Shown here: positions 7,777 through 14,609 of the stretch, piece after piece | Layout of the letters: every line of letters begins with the position of its first letter | Numbering within the stretch: the stretch's first letter is position 1 | Assembly: GCA_945952575.1 (NCBI GenBank) | Contig: CAMFIY010000005.1 | Coordinates: 1 to 22,026, forward strand | Direction of reading: 5' to 3' | DNA length: 22,026 nucleotides | Source: an uncultured Leucobacter sp. | Lineage (GTDB): Bacteria > Actinomycetota > Actinomycetes > Actinomycetales > Microbacteriaceae | Notes under the pieces: generated by a model | The model's database searches: none | The model's input: the letters and a program-made list of their open reading frames with translations, nothing else | Told to the model about the DNA's origin: nothing | Translations under genes and position numbers: made by a program

Positions 7777-8631
7777 CTACTTCATCCGGAGGTCGCCGAG
7801 GGTGTCGACGGTCACGATGCCGGCCTCGTCGAATGCGCGCTGGAGGGATCCGTCGTTCTTCGCGCTCTGGATCGCGATGTTCAGCACCTGCAGCGAGCGG
7901 GCGTCGATGTCGGCGTTCACGCCGTAGTTCGAGTCCTGGACGAAGATGGCGGGATCCGGGACCACGATCTTGAGGGACGGATCCTTCTGCGCGGCATCGG
8001 CGAGCGTGGGGAGGTCGGCGAAGGCGGCGACCGCCCGGTTGGCGCCCATCGCGGTGATGGCGTTGGGGATGCTCTCGGTGGTCATCAGCTCGGCGCCGAG
8101 CCCCTTGATCGCCGGCTCGTAGGAGGTGCCGCTCGCGAGGGCGATCGGCTTCTTGGCGGCGAGGATGTCGTCCACCGTCTTCAGCCCGGAGTCCGCACGG
8201 ACGATGAACGCGCCCTCGTAGGTGTAGACCGGATCGGTGAACTGGATCGCGAGCGAGCGCTCGGAGGTCGAGTCCAGGTAGGCGGCCACGTCGAAGCGGT
8301 CGGCCTGCAGGCCGGACACCATCTTCGACCACTCGGCGGCGACCGGCGTGAACTTCACGCCCATCTGCTCGGCGAGCTTCTGGAGGGGGAGCACGTTCGG
8401 GCCGCCCATCGTGCCGTCCGGCTGCTCGGCCGTCATCGGCGGCGCCGAAGCGATGCCGACGCGGAGCTCGCCCTGCTTCTTGATCTTGGCGATCCAGGCG
8501 CCGTTGTCGGAGGCCGCGCTGCTGCTGCCGCCGCCACCGCCGCCCTTCATGGTGGCGCCGAGGAAGCCGCCGGCGATCGCGAGTACGATCACGCCGAGCA
8601 CGGCCAGGATGATCTTGCTTGTCTTGGACAT
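7777..8631 (-). CDS. ABC transporter substrate-binding protein (SBP_bac_3 type), membrane-anchored, no lipobox cysteine
   Basis: 284 residues from ATG 8631, seven bases after AAAGGA. An N-terminal hydrophobic stretch (about 7-27) is followed by MKGGGGGGSSS, then the type-3 amino-acid-binding fold (GELRVGIASAPP; DRFDVAAYLDSTSERSLAIQFTDP, quoted in parts: FDVAAY, SERSLAIQFTDP). The Gly/Ser linker is like that after the lipid-modified Cys of actinobacterial lipoproteins, but here there is no Cys anywhere in the protein. It may be held by an uncleaved helix or released by signal peptidase I. First gene of the transporter-catabolism operon; the likely ligand is hydroxyproline, by context. Confidence 0.92.
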   Translation of the reverse strand: MSKTSKIILAVLGVIVLAIAGGFLGATMKGGGGGGSSSAASDNGAWIAKIKKQGELRVGIASAPPMTAEQPDGTMGGPNVLPLQKLAEQMGVKFTPVAAEWSKMVSGLQADRFDVAAYLDSTSERSLAIQFTDPVYTYEGAFIVRADSGLKTVDDILAAKKPIALASGTSYEPAIKGLGAELMTTESIPNAITAMGANRAVAAFADLPTLADAAQKDPSLKIVVPDPAIFVQDSNYGVNADIDARSLQVLNIAIQSAKNDGSLQRAFDEAGIVTVDTLGDLRMK

Positions 8632-8733
8632 CGTCGTCCTTTCCCGAAGGTAAAGAGGTGGACTTGGGCGGTCGCCCGAGGGGTGCTGCGGATGCAGCTC
8701 CGGCGCCGCGCGGGCGGAACCGGTGAAGACGAT

Positions 8734-8747
8734 TCGAGCATGCTCGA
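8734..8747. repeat. Perfect 14-bp palindrome in transporter leader
   Basis: TCGAGCATGCTCGA reads the same on both strands. It lies between the ACAATCTGAC element and the binding-protein gene, about 100 bp before the start codon. It could be a repressor half-site pair or a hairpin; it may also be chance. Confidence 0.5.
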
Positions 8748-8751
8748 GTGT

Positions 8752-8766
8752 CTTACAATCTGACGA
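8752..8766. promoter_or_regulatory. Candidate GntR operator, copy 1 (transporter promoter)
   Basis: CTTACAATCTGACGA matches 14 of 15 bases of the copy at 9757-9771 upstream of gntR, and its ACAATCTGAC core recurs at 9822-9831. It overlaps the proposed -10 box of the transporter operon, a position suited to repression by the adjacent GntR/FCD regulator. Confidence 0.6.
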
Positions 8767-8792
8767 TAGTGCCATGTTGCATGACAATGCAA
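8763..8792 (-). promoter_or_regulatory. Candidate promoter of the transporter-catabolism operon
   Basis: On the minus strand, TTGCAT (8787-8792) and TATCGT (8763-8768) are separated by 18 bp, giving a weak -35/-10 pair about 130 bp before the binding-protein start. The -10 overlaps the operator-like element. Confidence 0.4.
8777..8792. repeat. Inverted repeat TTGCAT-N4-ATGCAA
   Basis: Perfect 6-bp arms with a 4-bp spacer (GACA), overlapping the proposed -35 of the transporter promoter. A second possible protein-binding site. Confidence 0.45.
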
Positions 8793-8988
8793 GCCCGATT
8801 GGCACATTTCCCGCGAGCACGTCCGCCGACGCGGCAGCGACGCGCACGAGGGCGCGGCCGGGCGTCGCCCCCGCCCCGATTCCCGCACTTCGATGACCGA
8901 TCATCGCGGCGTCGGCCGAGCGCACCGTCGCCGAACGCACCGCCGGCCGTTCGGGACGTCCGGGCTCGGCGCGCCGACCGCGCAGGCG

Positions 8989-9714
8989 TCAGTCGCGCGG
9001 GCCCTGGTCCCTGAGGATCATCTGCACGACCTCGTCGGCGCTTCTCAGGGTGTGCGCCGAGACGGCCTCGAAGATCCGCTCCCGATCCCTCGTGCGCAGC
9101 GCGTCCATCAGCGTCAGGTGCACGCGGTACTCGCGCTCGGGATCGGCGCGCCGGCGCTCGTCCTCGGCGAGGGCGATCGTCAGCTGCGCAGCGGTGACCG
9201 GCCAGAGCTTCTCGAGCAGGAAGTTGCCCGAGGCCTCCCAGATGCACCGGTGGAACTCGAGATGGGAGTCGTGCTGCACCACGGGGTCGGCGTCGTAGAG
9301 CGCCTCCTCGTACCGTCGCCAGCCCCGTTCGATCGCGGCGAACTTCGTGCCCGACTTGTCGGCGAGGACCTCGTCGACGGCCAGCATGTCGAGCGCGATC
9401 CTGCCGATGGCGATGTCGTGCAGCGCTTCGGGGCCGAGGCTCGCGACCCGCAGCCCGCGGTAGGGCTCTTTGACGATGAGGCCCTCTTCGGCCAGCGCGT
9501 TGAGCGCCTCTCGGATCGTCGGCCGGCTGACGCCGAGCTGATCCGCGAGCTGCGTCTCGGTGATGCGTTCGCCCGGTGTGAGCGTGCCCAGGATGATGGC
9601 GCGTCGGATCTCGATGCGCACCGCCTCCCGGCGGGAGACCGTGGCGACCCGCGCCGGCCCGCGCTCGACGGCCGCGCCTCTCGGTGCCTCTGACCCTCGC
9701 TGAGTGCCCAGCAT
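8989..9714 (-). CDS. GntR-family transcriptional regulator, FCD (FadR) subfamily
   Basis: 241 residues from ATG 9714, which has AGGAAGG nine bases upstream. An in-frame ATG further upstream (9825) would place the operator repeats inside the gene and is rejected. A winged-helix domain occupies about 25-92, with the recognition segment QLADQLGVSRPTIREAL (55-71). The FCD ligand domain follows (about 95-235), with the expected Asp/His metal-site pattern: Asp149, His155 (DSHLEFH), His199 and His221. It lies between the catabolic operon and the divergent reductase gene. It probably represses both, and itself, until hydroxyproline or a pathway intermediate binds. A short, variable N-terminus precedes the DNA-binding domain. 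Confidence 0.92.
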   Translation of the reverse strand: MLGTQRGSEAPRGAAVERGPARVATVSRREAVRIEIRRAIILGTLTPGERITETQLADQLGVSRPTIREALNALAEEGLIVKEPYRGLRVASLGPEALHDIAIGRIALDMLAVDEVLADKSGTKFAAIERGWRRYEEALYDADPVVQHDSHLEFHRCIWEASGNFLLEKLWPVTAAQLTIALAEDERRRADPEREYRVHLTLMDALRTRDRERIFEAVSAHTLRSADEVVQMILRDQGPRD

Positions 9715-9756
9715 CTCGGACCGCCTTCCTGCGGATCGGATCGATCCAGGCTCAAC

Positions 9757-9771
9757 CTTACAATCTGACAA
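9757..9771. promoter_or_regulatory. Candidate GntR operator, copy 2 (gntR leader)
   Basis: CTTACAATCTGACAA lies 43 bp upstream of the gntR start and nearly duplicates the copy at the transporter promoter. A 10-bp palindrome GGATCGATCC (9738-9747) lies between it and gntR. Suggests autoregulation. Confidence 0.6.
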
Positions 9772-9786
9772 CTCGCCCCTCCGGGC

Positions 9787-9816
9787 TTGCGGACACTCAT
9801 CCGCGCGAACTACGGT
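9787..9816 (+). promoter_or_regulatory. Candidate promoter of the Δ1-pyrroline-2-carboxylate reductase gene
   Basis: TTGCGG (9787-9792) and TACGGT (9811-9816) are 18 bp apart on the plus strand. The predicted transcription start would fall within the operator-like repeats at 9816-9837. Weak match, so tentative. Confidence 0.35.
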
Positions 9817-9837
9817 ATCTGACAATCTGACAATCTT
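9816..9837. promoter_or_regulatory. Candidate GntR operator, copy 3 (tandem repeats before the reductase gene)
   Basis: ATCTGACA is directly repeated (9817-9824 and 9825-9832) and followed by ATCTTGC. The region includes a full ACAATCTGAC at 9822-9831, the same core as the copies at 8755-8764 and 9760-9769. It sits between the proposed -10 box and the ribosome site of the reductase gene. Confidence 0.6.
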
Positions 9838-9851
9838 GCTGATCGATCAGC
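9838..9851. repeat. Perfect 14-bp palindrome before the reductase gene
   Basis: GCTGATCGATCAGC is perfectly palindromic and directly abuts the tandem operator-like repeats, 18 bp before the GTG start and just before the GGGAGG ribosome site. It shares the core GATCGATC with the palindrome in the gntR leader (9738-9747). Confidence 0.55.
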
Positions 9852-9869
9852 GCGCCGGGAGGTATCGAC

Positions 9870-10931
9870 GTGACTCAGGATGCCGCGCCCTCGGCAGATC
9901 CGGGGATCGACGCCGCGTCGGCCGCACCCGGCCGCGTCGCGTTCGACGAGCTGGTCACCGCGATCGAGCGGGCGCTCACCCGCGCCGGCGCCGCTGCGGA
10001 GGTCGCGGCGGTCCTGGCGCGCAACTGCGCCTCGTGCGAACGGGACGGGGCGCTGAGCCACGGGGTCTTCCGCGTCCCCGGCTATGTCGCCTCGCTCCGG
10101 GGCGGCTGGGCCGACGGATCCGCGGTGCCGATCGTCGACCGGGCGGCGGCCGGCTTCATCCGCGTCGACGGGGCCAACGGATTCTCGCAGCCGGCACTCG
10201 TCGCGGCAGGCGAGGCGATCGAGTCCGCGATCGCCGACGCCGGGGTCGCCGTGGTCGCGACCAAGGACTCGCACCACTTCAGCTCGCTCTGGCCGGATCT
10301 CGAACCCTTCGCCGAGCGGGGACTGATCGGGATGACCATGGTGACGGGAGGCGCATCGGTGATCCCGCGCGGCGCGAACCGCAAGATGCTCGGCACCAAT
10401 CCCTTCGCCTTCGCCTCGCCGGTCGCGGGATCCCGGCCGCTCGTGATGGACTTCGCGACGTCCTCGATGTCGCACGGAGACCTCCAGTTGACCGCGGGGG
10501 CCGGCCGCAGCGTTCCGCTCGGCACGGGCACCGGGCGGGACGGGCGCGACACCGAGGATCCGAACGAGATCCTGGACGAGGGCGGCCTGCTCCCCTTCGG
10601 CGGGCACAAGGGCGCGGCCCTCTCGCTCATGGTCGAGCTGCTCGCCTCCGGGCTCACCGGCGGCGCCTTCTCCTACCGCGAGGATCTCGTCTTCGCGAAG
10701 CACTCCGAGGATGGCGGCACGGCGAAGACCGGGCAATTGCTCCTCCTGATCGACCCGGCCCGCGGCACGAGCGACTACGCGGCGCGCGCTGCGGAGTTCG
10801 TCGGAGCGCTGCGGAGCGCCGGACTCGAGCGACTGCCCGCGGATCATCGCTACCGGGCGCGGGCCGAGGCCGATCGGATCGGCATCCCGGTCACTCCCGC
10901 GATCCGGGAGCTCCTCGACGCGACGGACTAG
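9870..10931 (+). CDS. Ldh2/DpkA-family oxidoreductase, probable Δ1-pyrroline-2-carboxylate reductase
   Basis: 353 residues from GTG 9870, behind a strong GGGAGG site seven bases upstream. The fold belongs to the malate/L-lactate/ureidoglycolate dehydrogenase family: SHGVFRVPGY (63-72), DGANGFSQPA (100-109), GTNPFAF (175-181) and LPFGGHKGAALSLMVELL (241-258). The segment SHHFSSLWPDLEPFAERG and the DFATSSMSHGD motif (194-204) are those I know from the DpkA Δ1-piperideine/Δ1-pyrroline-2-carboxylate reductase branch. The expected NADPH-dependent product is L-proline (or pipecolate). In this island it would complete trans-3-hydroxy-L-proline to proline after dehydration, or rescue cyclic imines. 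It is divergent from gntR and shares its operator-like repeats. Malate or lactate dehydrogenase is less likely. Confidence 0.88.
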   Translation: MTQDAAPSADPGIDAASAAPGRVAFDELVTAIERALTRAGAAAEVAAVLARNCASCERDGALSHGVFRVPGYVASLRGGWADGSAVPIVDRAAAGFIRVDGANGFSQPALVAAGEAIESAIADAGVAVVATKDSHHFSSLWPDLEPFAERGLIGMTMVTGGASVIPRGANRKMLGTNPFAFASPVAGSRPLVMDFATSSMSHGDLQLTAGAGRSVPLGTGTGRDGRDTEDPNEILDEGGLLPFGGHKGAALSLMVELLASGLTGGAFSYREDLVFAKHSEDGGTAKTGQLLLLIDPARGTSDYAARAAEFVGALRSAGLERLPADHRYRARAEADRIGIPVTPAIRELLDATD

Positions 10932-10933
10932 CA

Positions 10934-10967
10934 CCGGGGCGGGTCACCACGACTCCGTCCGCCCCGG
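10934..10967. terminator. Candidate bidirectional stem-loop between convergent genes
   Basis: CCGGGGCGG (10934-10942) and CCGCCCCGG (10959-10967) are perfect inverted 9-bp arms around a 16-base loop, three bases after the reductase stop. The next gene points toward it from the other side. No T-run follows on either strand. Confidence 0.45.
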
Positions 10968-11018
10968 GGCGACGCACCCGGTCGGCCCGTCGGGCATCCG
11001 GCGTCGGTGCGACTCCCG

Positions 11019-12455
11019 CTACTCGCCTCGGCTGATCCTCGTCATCTCGTCTCTCGGAACCACCTTGACCCTGGTGCGGCCCTCGGCCTCGCCCAACCCG
11101 AGCTCGTGCTCGTCGAGCCGGTGCCAGCCCTCGATGGTCGTGTAGGGCACGTTCCGCTCCGAGAGCAGCGCCGGCATCGCCGACGGATCCTCGATCTCGG
11201 GCGTCCACCAGCTCTCGCGATCCTCGATCAGGCACTCGAGCGTCTCCATCGCGTCGCTCTTCGTGTGCCCGATCAGGCCGACGGGGCCGCGCTTGATCCA
11301 TCCGGTCGCATACACGCCGGGCACCTGATCGCCGGCGGCATCGAGCACGCGACCCTGGCGGTTCGGGATCACCCCGCGCCGGTCGTCGAACGGGATCTCG
11401 TCGAGGGGGGATCCGAAGTAGCCGATGGCCCGGTAGAGGCTCTGCATCGGGATCACCTCGAACTCGCCCGTGTCGATCACGCCGCCGCTGCCGTCGGGCG
11501 CGGTGCGCTCGATCTTGAGCCCGGCGACGCGGCCCGCGTCGTCGGTCACGACCTCGACCGGCCTCGACCAGAAGTGCAGGTGCAGGCGGCGGCTCGCCTG
11601 CGGCGCCTCACCGGCCCGGCGAGCCCGCTGCGCCTCGCGCCACTGGTTCATGACGCGCGTGATCACGACGATCTGCTTGTTCTTCATGAGATGTTCGTCG
11701 ACGTACGGGTCGTCGAGATCGAAGTCGCGCTCGTCCACCACCATGTCGACGTCGCGCACCTCGCCGAGCTCCCGCAGCTCGAGCGGCGTGAACTTCACGT
11801 AGGCCGGCCCGCGGCGGCCGAACAGGTGCAGCTCCTCGATCGGGCTCGCCTGCAGCCCCTCGTAGACGTTCGCGGGGATCTCGGTCGGCAGCAGGTCCTC
11901 GGGGTGCTTGATCAGCATGCGCGAGACGTCGAGGGCCACGTTGCCGTTCCCGATCACGCCCACCTGCGCGGCCTCGAGCGGCCAGGTGCGCGGCACGTCC
12001 GGGTGCCCGTCGAACCAGCTCACGAAGTCCGCGGCGCCGTAGGATCCTTCGGCGTCGATGCCCGGGATGCTCAGGTCGGCGTCCCGGATCGCGCCGGTCG
12101 CGAAGATGACGGCGTGATAGTGCCGTTTCAGGTCGTCGAGCGTGAGGTCCTGGCCGTAGCGCACGTTGCCGAAGTATCGGATGGAACCGCTGGGGGCGGT
12201 CCCCTCACCGGTGCGCTGCGCGCCGGCGTCCTCGCCGCCGGCCCCCCGATCGAGGACCTCGCGCAGCGCCGTGATGATGCCCTTGATACGCGGATGATCC
12301 GGCGAGACGCCGTATCGGACCAAGCCGTAGGGCGCGGGCAGCTGCTCGAACAGGTCGATCTCGACCCCGAAGTCGCGCTCCGCCTTGATCAGCAGGTCCG
12401 CCGCGTAGATGCCCGCCGGCCCCGCACCGACGATCGCCAGTCGCATCTTGCTCAT
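11019..12455 (-). CDS. fprA: FAD-dependent ferredoxin/adrenodoxin-NADP+ reductase (FprA-like)
   Basis: 478 residues. FAD motif GAGPAG (10-15), LVRYGVSPDHP (45-55), NADP-binding VIGNGNVALDVSRML (167-181) and the C-terminal GWIKRGPVGLIGHTKSDA block match the adrenodoxin-reductase-like FprA family of actinobacteria, which moves electrons between NADPH and ferredoxins. It is somewhat longer than the roughly 456-residue family norm, mainly through a Gly/Ala/Glu-rich insertion at about 71-90, between the pyrophosphate-side helix and the RYFGNV strand. It lies 10 bp after the polyprenyl synthase gene and is probably its operon partner. Its redox partner is not in the window, and it is not part of menaquinone synthesis as known. 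Confidence 0.92.
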   Translation of the reverse strand: MSKMRLAIVGAGPAGIYAADLLIKAERDFGVEIDLFEQLPAPYGLVRYGVSPDHPRIKGIITALREVLDRGAGGEDAGAQRTGEGTAPSGSIRYFGNVRYGQDLTLDDLKRHYHAVIFATGAIRDADLSIPGIDAEGSYGAADFVSWFDGHPDVPRTWPLEAAQVGVIGNGNVALDVSRMLIKHPEDLLPTEIPANVYEGLQASPIEELHLFGRRGPAYVKFTPLELRELGEVRDVDMVVDERDFDLDDPYVDEHLMKNKQIVVITRVMNQWREAQRARRAGEAPQASRRLHLHFWSRPVEVVTDDAGRVAGLKIERTAPDGSGGVIDTGEFEVIPMQSLYRAIGYFGSPLDEIPFDDRRGVIPNRQGRVLDAAGDQVPGVYATGWIKRGPVGLIGHTKSDAMETLECLIEDRESWWTPEIEDPSAMPALLSERNVPYTTIEGWHRLDEHELGLGEAEGRTRVKVVPRDEMTRISRGE

Positions 12456-12465
12456 CCGGTTCGAA

Positions 12466-13527
12466 CTACCCTTCTCTGGAAACGATCGACTCGGCCATAC
12501 GCTCGAGCCCGCGCTTGACCGTCGACTTCGGCAGCGCGTCGAGCGCTGCGACCGCGTCGGCGGCCCACTGCCGCGCCACCGCCTCGGTCTCGGCGGTCAC
12601 CTCGTGCGCCCGCAGCGCGTCGACCTCGGGATCGAGCAGCGCGGGGTCCTCCCCCGCGGCGATCCGATCGACGCCCGCGTCGATCCGCGCTCCGAGCGCC
12701 GCGGCCTCCGCATCGCCGTTCGCCGCGCGGTCGCGCAGCAGCAGGAGCGGCATCGTCACGACGCCCGCACGCAGGTCGGTGCCGGCTCGCTTGCCCGTCT
12801 GCTCGGCCTTGGGCGACAGGTCGATCACGTCGTCGATCAGCTGGAAGGCGACGCCGATGCCCTCTCCGTACTCGGTCACCGCGTCAGCGTATGCGGCCGG
12901 GGCCCCTGAGAAGAGCACGCCCATGCGCGCCGCCGTCGAGATGAGCGCGCCGGTCTTGTCGGCGAGCACCTGCAGGTAGTGCTGCATCGGATCCTCGCCG
13001 GGCTCGGGCCCCACGGTCTCGTGCAGCTGTCCGAGGCAGAGGCGCTCGAAGGTGCGCGCCTGCAGCAGGATCGCCTCCTCGCCCATGCCCGAGACGAGGG
13101 TCGACGCGCGCGCGAAGAGGAGGTCGCCGGCGAGGATCGCGACGGAATTGGACCACACGGTCTGCGCGGCGGGGACCCCTCGCCGCAGCCGGGCGTCGTC
13201 CATGACATCGTCATGGTAGAGCGAGGCGAGGTGCGTGATCTCGACCGCCTGGGCGGCGCGGCGCACCAGGTCGTTGGGCCCGTCGCCGAGCTCGCTCGTG
13301 AGCAGCGTGAGCATCGGGCGGATCCGCTTTCCGCCGGCCTCGGCGAGGTAGCGGGCCGGGGCGTCCGCCACTCGCGAGGCGAAGCGCAGGTGCTCGAGCA
13401 GGCCTTGCTCGACGAGCTCGAGCTGCTCCTGCATCCGCTTCGCATGCCGTTTGTCGGCCGCACCCCGGAAGAGGCGCATCGGCAGCGCCTGCGTGGCGGT
13501 GTCCTCGGTGATGGGGGTTCCGCTCAT
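12466..13527 (-). CDS. Long-chain trans-polyprenyl diphosphate synthase (menaquinone side chain)
   Basis: 353 residues. Isoprenyl synthase landmarks are GGKRIRP (65-71), the first aspartate motif DDVMD (106-110), KTG (191-193), FQLIDDVIDL (228-237) with the second aspartate motif, and the basic GKRAGTDLR segment. The fifth residue before the first Asp is small (Ala101), which fits a long-chain product. It probably condenses isopentenyl units to the octa- to decaprenyl chain attached by MenA. The ATG at 13527 overlaps the menG stop by four bases (ATGA), so the two are coupled. Exact chain length cannot be read from sequence. Confidence 0.93.
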   Translation of the reverse strand: MSGTPITEDTATQALPMRLFRGAADKRHAKRMQEQLELVEQGLLEHLRFASRVADAPARYLAEAGGKRIRPMLTLLTSELGDGPNDLVRRAAQAVEITHLASLYHDDVMDDARLRRGVPAAQTVWSNSVAILAGDLLFARASTLVSGMGEEAILLQARTFERLCLGQLHETVGPEPGEDPMQHYLQVLADKTGALISTAARMGVLFSGAPAAYADAVTEYGEGIGVAFQLIDDVIDLSPKAEQTGKRAGTDLRAGVVTMPLLLLRDRAANGDAEAAALGARIDAGVDRIAAGEDPALLDPEVDALRAHEVTAETEAVARQWAADAVAALDALPKSTVKRGLERMAESIVSREG

Positions 13528-14519
13528 GCTTCGCCCCCGGTGGGCTCGACCGTCTTCCTGGCTGCGGGCTTCTTCACAGCGGGCTTCTTCGCCGACGCTT
13601 TCTTCGCCGCAGACTGCTTCGCGGCGGGCTTCTTCGCGGCCGACGCCGCAGCCGAGGGCTTCTTCGCGGTCGGCTTCGCAGCGGACGTCTGCGCCTTGGC
13701 GGCTGAGGGAGCCTTCTCAGTCGAGACGGCCTTCTTCGCAGCCGGCTTCCTCGCCGCGGGCTTCTTCGCGGCGGGCTTCTTCGCAGCGGGTTCGGGATCG
13801 ACTGGCTTCGGATCCGCCGGCACCGTGCCGCGGTGCAGCGCGACGACGCCGAAGGTCAGATTGCGGTACGCCACCCGCTCGAGCCCGGCCTCGCGCAACC
13901 AGCCGGCGAGCTCGTCCTGCCCCGGCCACTGCTCGATCGACTCGTTGAGATAGCGATACGCCTCCTCGGCGCTGCGGTTGATCGCCCCCGCGATCCTGGG
14001 CAGCAGGTGACGCGAGTAGAGCGCGTACGGCCTGCGGAGCACCGACGCGGGGCGGGAGAACTCGCAGATGACGATCCGCCCGCCCGGCTTCACGACGCGG
14101 CGCATCTCGGCGACCGCCTGCCGCGGGTCGCTCACGTTGCGCAGGCCGAAGGAGATGGTCGCGGCATCGAAGCTGTCGTCCTCGAACGGCAGCGCGGTCG
14201 CATCGGCCCACACGAACTCGATCAGCTCGTTGCCCGCGTTCCGCTCCCGGCCCGCGGCGAGCATGCCCTCGGAGAAGTCGGCGGCGACCACGCGGGCGCC
14301 GTGCGCCGCGATGGCCGCACTGGCCGTGCCCGTGCCCGCAGCGAGATCCAGCACCCGCATGCCCTTCCGCGGCTGGAGCGCACGGGTCATGGCGATCCGC
14401 CACAGGCGCGAGTTGCCCGCCGACAGCACATCGTTGATGAGGTCGTAGTGCGGGGATACCTCGTCGAACATGGTCGAGACATCGGTCGCCAGCTTCGTGG
14501 CGGTGTCGGGGCGGGTCAC
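13524..14519 (-). CDS. menG: Demethylmenaquinone methyltransferase with histone H1-like C-terminal tail
   Basis: 331 residues from GTG 14519. Residues 1-232 are a complete UbiE/MenG methyltransferase: MFDEVSPHYDLIND (17-30), the SAM motif VLDLAAGTGTA (56-66), FSEGML, and SFGLRNVSD (123-131). It methylates demethylmenaquinone in the final step of menaquinone synthesis. From about residue 233 a tail of roughly 99 residues of AAKKPA-like repeats follows, about a quarter lysine, like histone H1 or the tails of mycobacterial HupB. The tail is in frame and its stop overlaps the next start, so it is genuinely coding. Family members normally end near residue 230. A short AGGTGG lies too close to GTG for a normal ribosome site; the gene may be leaderless. 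Confidence 0.93.
   Translation of the reverse strand: MTRPDTATKLATDVSTMFDEVSPHYDLINDVLSAGNSRLWRIAMTRALQPRKGMRVLDLAAGTGTASAAIAAHGARVVAADFSEGMLAAGRERNAGNELIEFVWADATALPFEDDSFDAATISFGLRNVSDPRQAVAEMRRVVKPGGRIVICEFSRPASVLRRPYALYSRHLLPRIAGAINRSAEEAYRYLNESIEQWPGQDELAGWLREAGLERVAYRNLTFGVVALHRGTVPADPKPVDPEPAAKKPAAKKPAARKPAAKKAVSTEKAPSAAKAQTSAAKPTAKKPSAAASAAKKPAAKQSAAKKASAKKPAVKKPAARKTVEPTGGEA
13560..13800. repeat. Degenerate repeats encoding the Lys/Ala/Pro tail of MenG
   Basis: The unit GGCTTCTTCGC (plus-strand reading) recurs many times with variable spacers; on the coding strand it gives KKPA/AAKK peptides. Such low-complexity repeats can change length by slippage, so the tail is likely variable between strains. 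Confidence 0.8.
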
Positions 14520-14526
14520 TCCACCT

Positions 14527-14532
14527 ATGGTA
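14527..14532 (-). promoter_or_regulatory. Candidate -10 box of menG (leaderless start)
   Basis: TACCAT on the minus strand fits TANNNT and ends seven bases before the GTG codon, putting the transcription start at about the start codon. No clear -35 is seen. Confidence 0.4.
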
Positions 14533-14559
14533 GTCGGAACGGCGCGGACGAAACTGAGG

Positions 14560-14590
14560 CCGCTACGCGCCCGCAGGAGGCGTGTAGCGG
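14560..14590. promoter_or_regulatory. Inverted repeat in the menG/menF divergent region
   Basis: CCGCTACGCGCC (14560-14571) and GGCGTGTAGCGG (14579-14590) form 12-bp arms with one G·T wobble around a 7-base loop. It covers the expected -35 zone of menF and lies upstream of the menG box, a suitable place for an operator controlling both. Confidence 0.5.
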
Positions 14591-14597
14591 GCAGGAG

Positions 14598-14603
14598 TAG
14601 ATT
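14598..14603 (+). promoter_or_regulatory. Candidate -10 box of menF (leaderless start)
   Basis: TAGATT fits TANNNT and ends six bases before GTG 14610, so transcription may start at the start codon. An AGGAG at 14592-14596 is 13 bases from GTG, too far for an ideal ribosome site. Confidence 0.4.
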
Positions 14604-14609
14604 GGCAGG

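Larger units (their letters stand above)
8632..8988. other. 357-bp intergenic region between gntR and the transporter operon
   Basis: No convincing gene is seen. The left part (8734-8792) is AT-richer and holds a palindrome, an operator-like repeat, a second inverted repeat and a candidate promoter for the transporter operon, each listed separately. The right part (about 8800-8988) is very GC-rich and follows the gntR stop. It contains a short inverted repeat CGATGA-N4-TCATCG at 8891-8906 but no T-run terminator. Confidence 0.7.

Noticed and set aside
8800..8988. Possible small gene or RNA between gntR and the transporter operon
   Set aside because: Open frames there are short, GC-biased and without ribosome sites; no convincing RNA fold or promoter was seen.
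9715..9825. 37-residue N-terminal extension of the GntR regulator
   Set aside because: It would cover one operator-like repeat and part of another, lacks family similarity, and ATG 9714 has a clear AGGAAGG site.
13560..13800. Possible CRISPR array or minisatellite of unknown role
   Set aside because: The units are degenerate, have no regular spacers, and simply encode the Lys/Ala/Pro tail of MenG.
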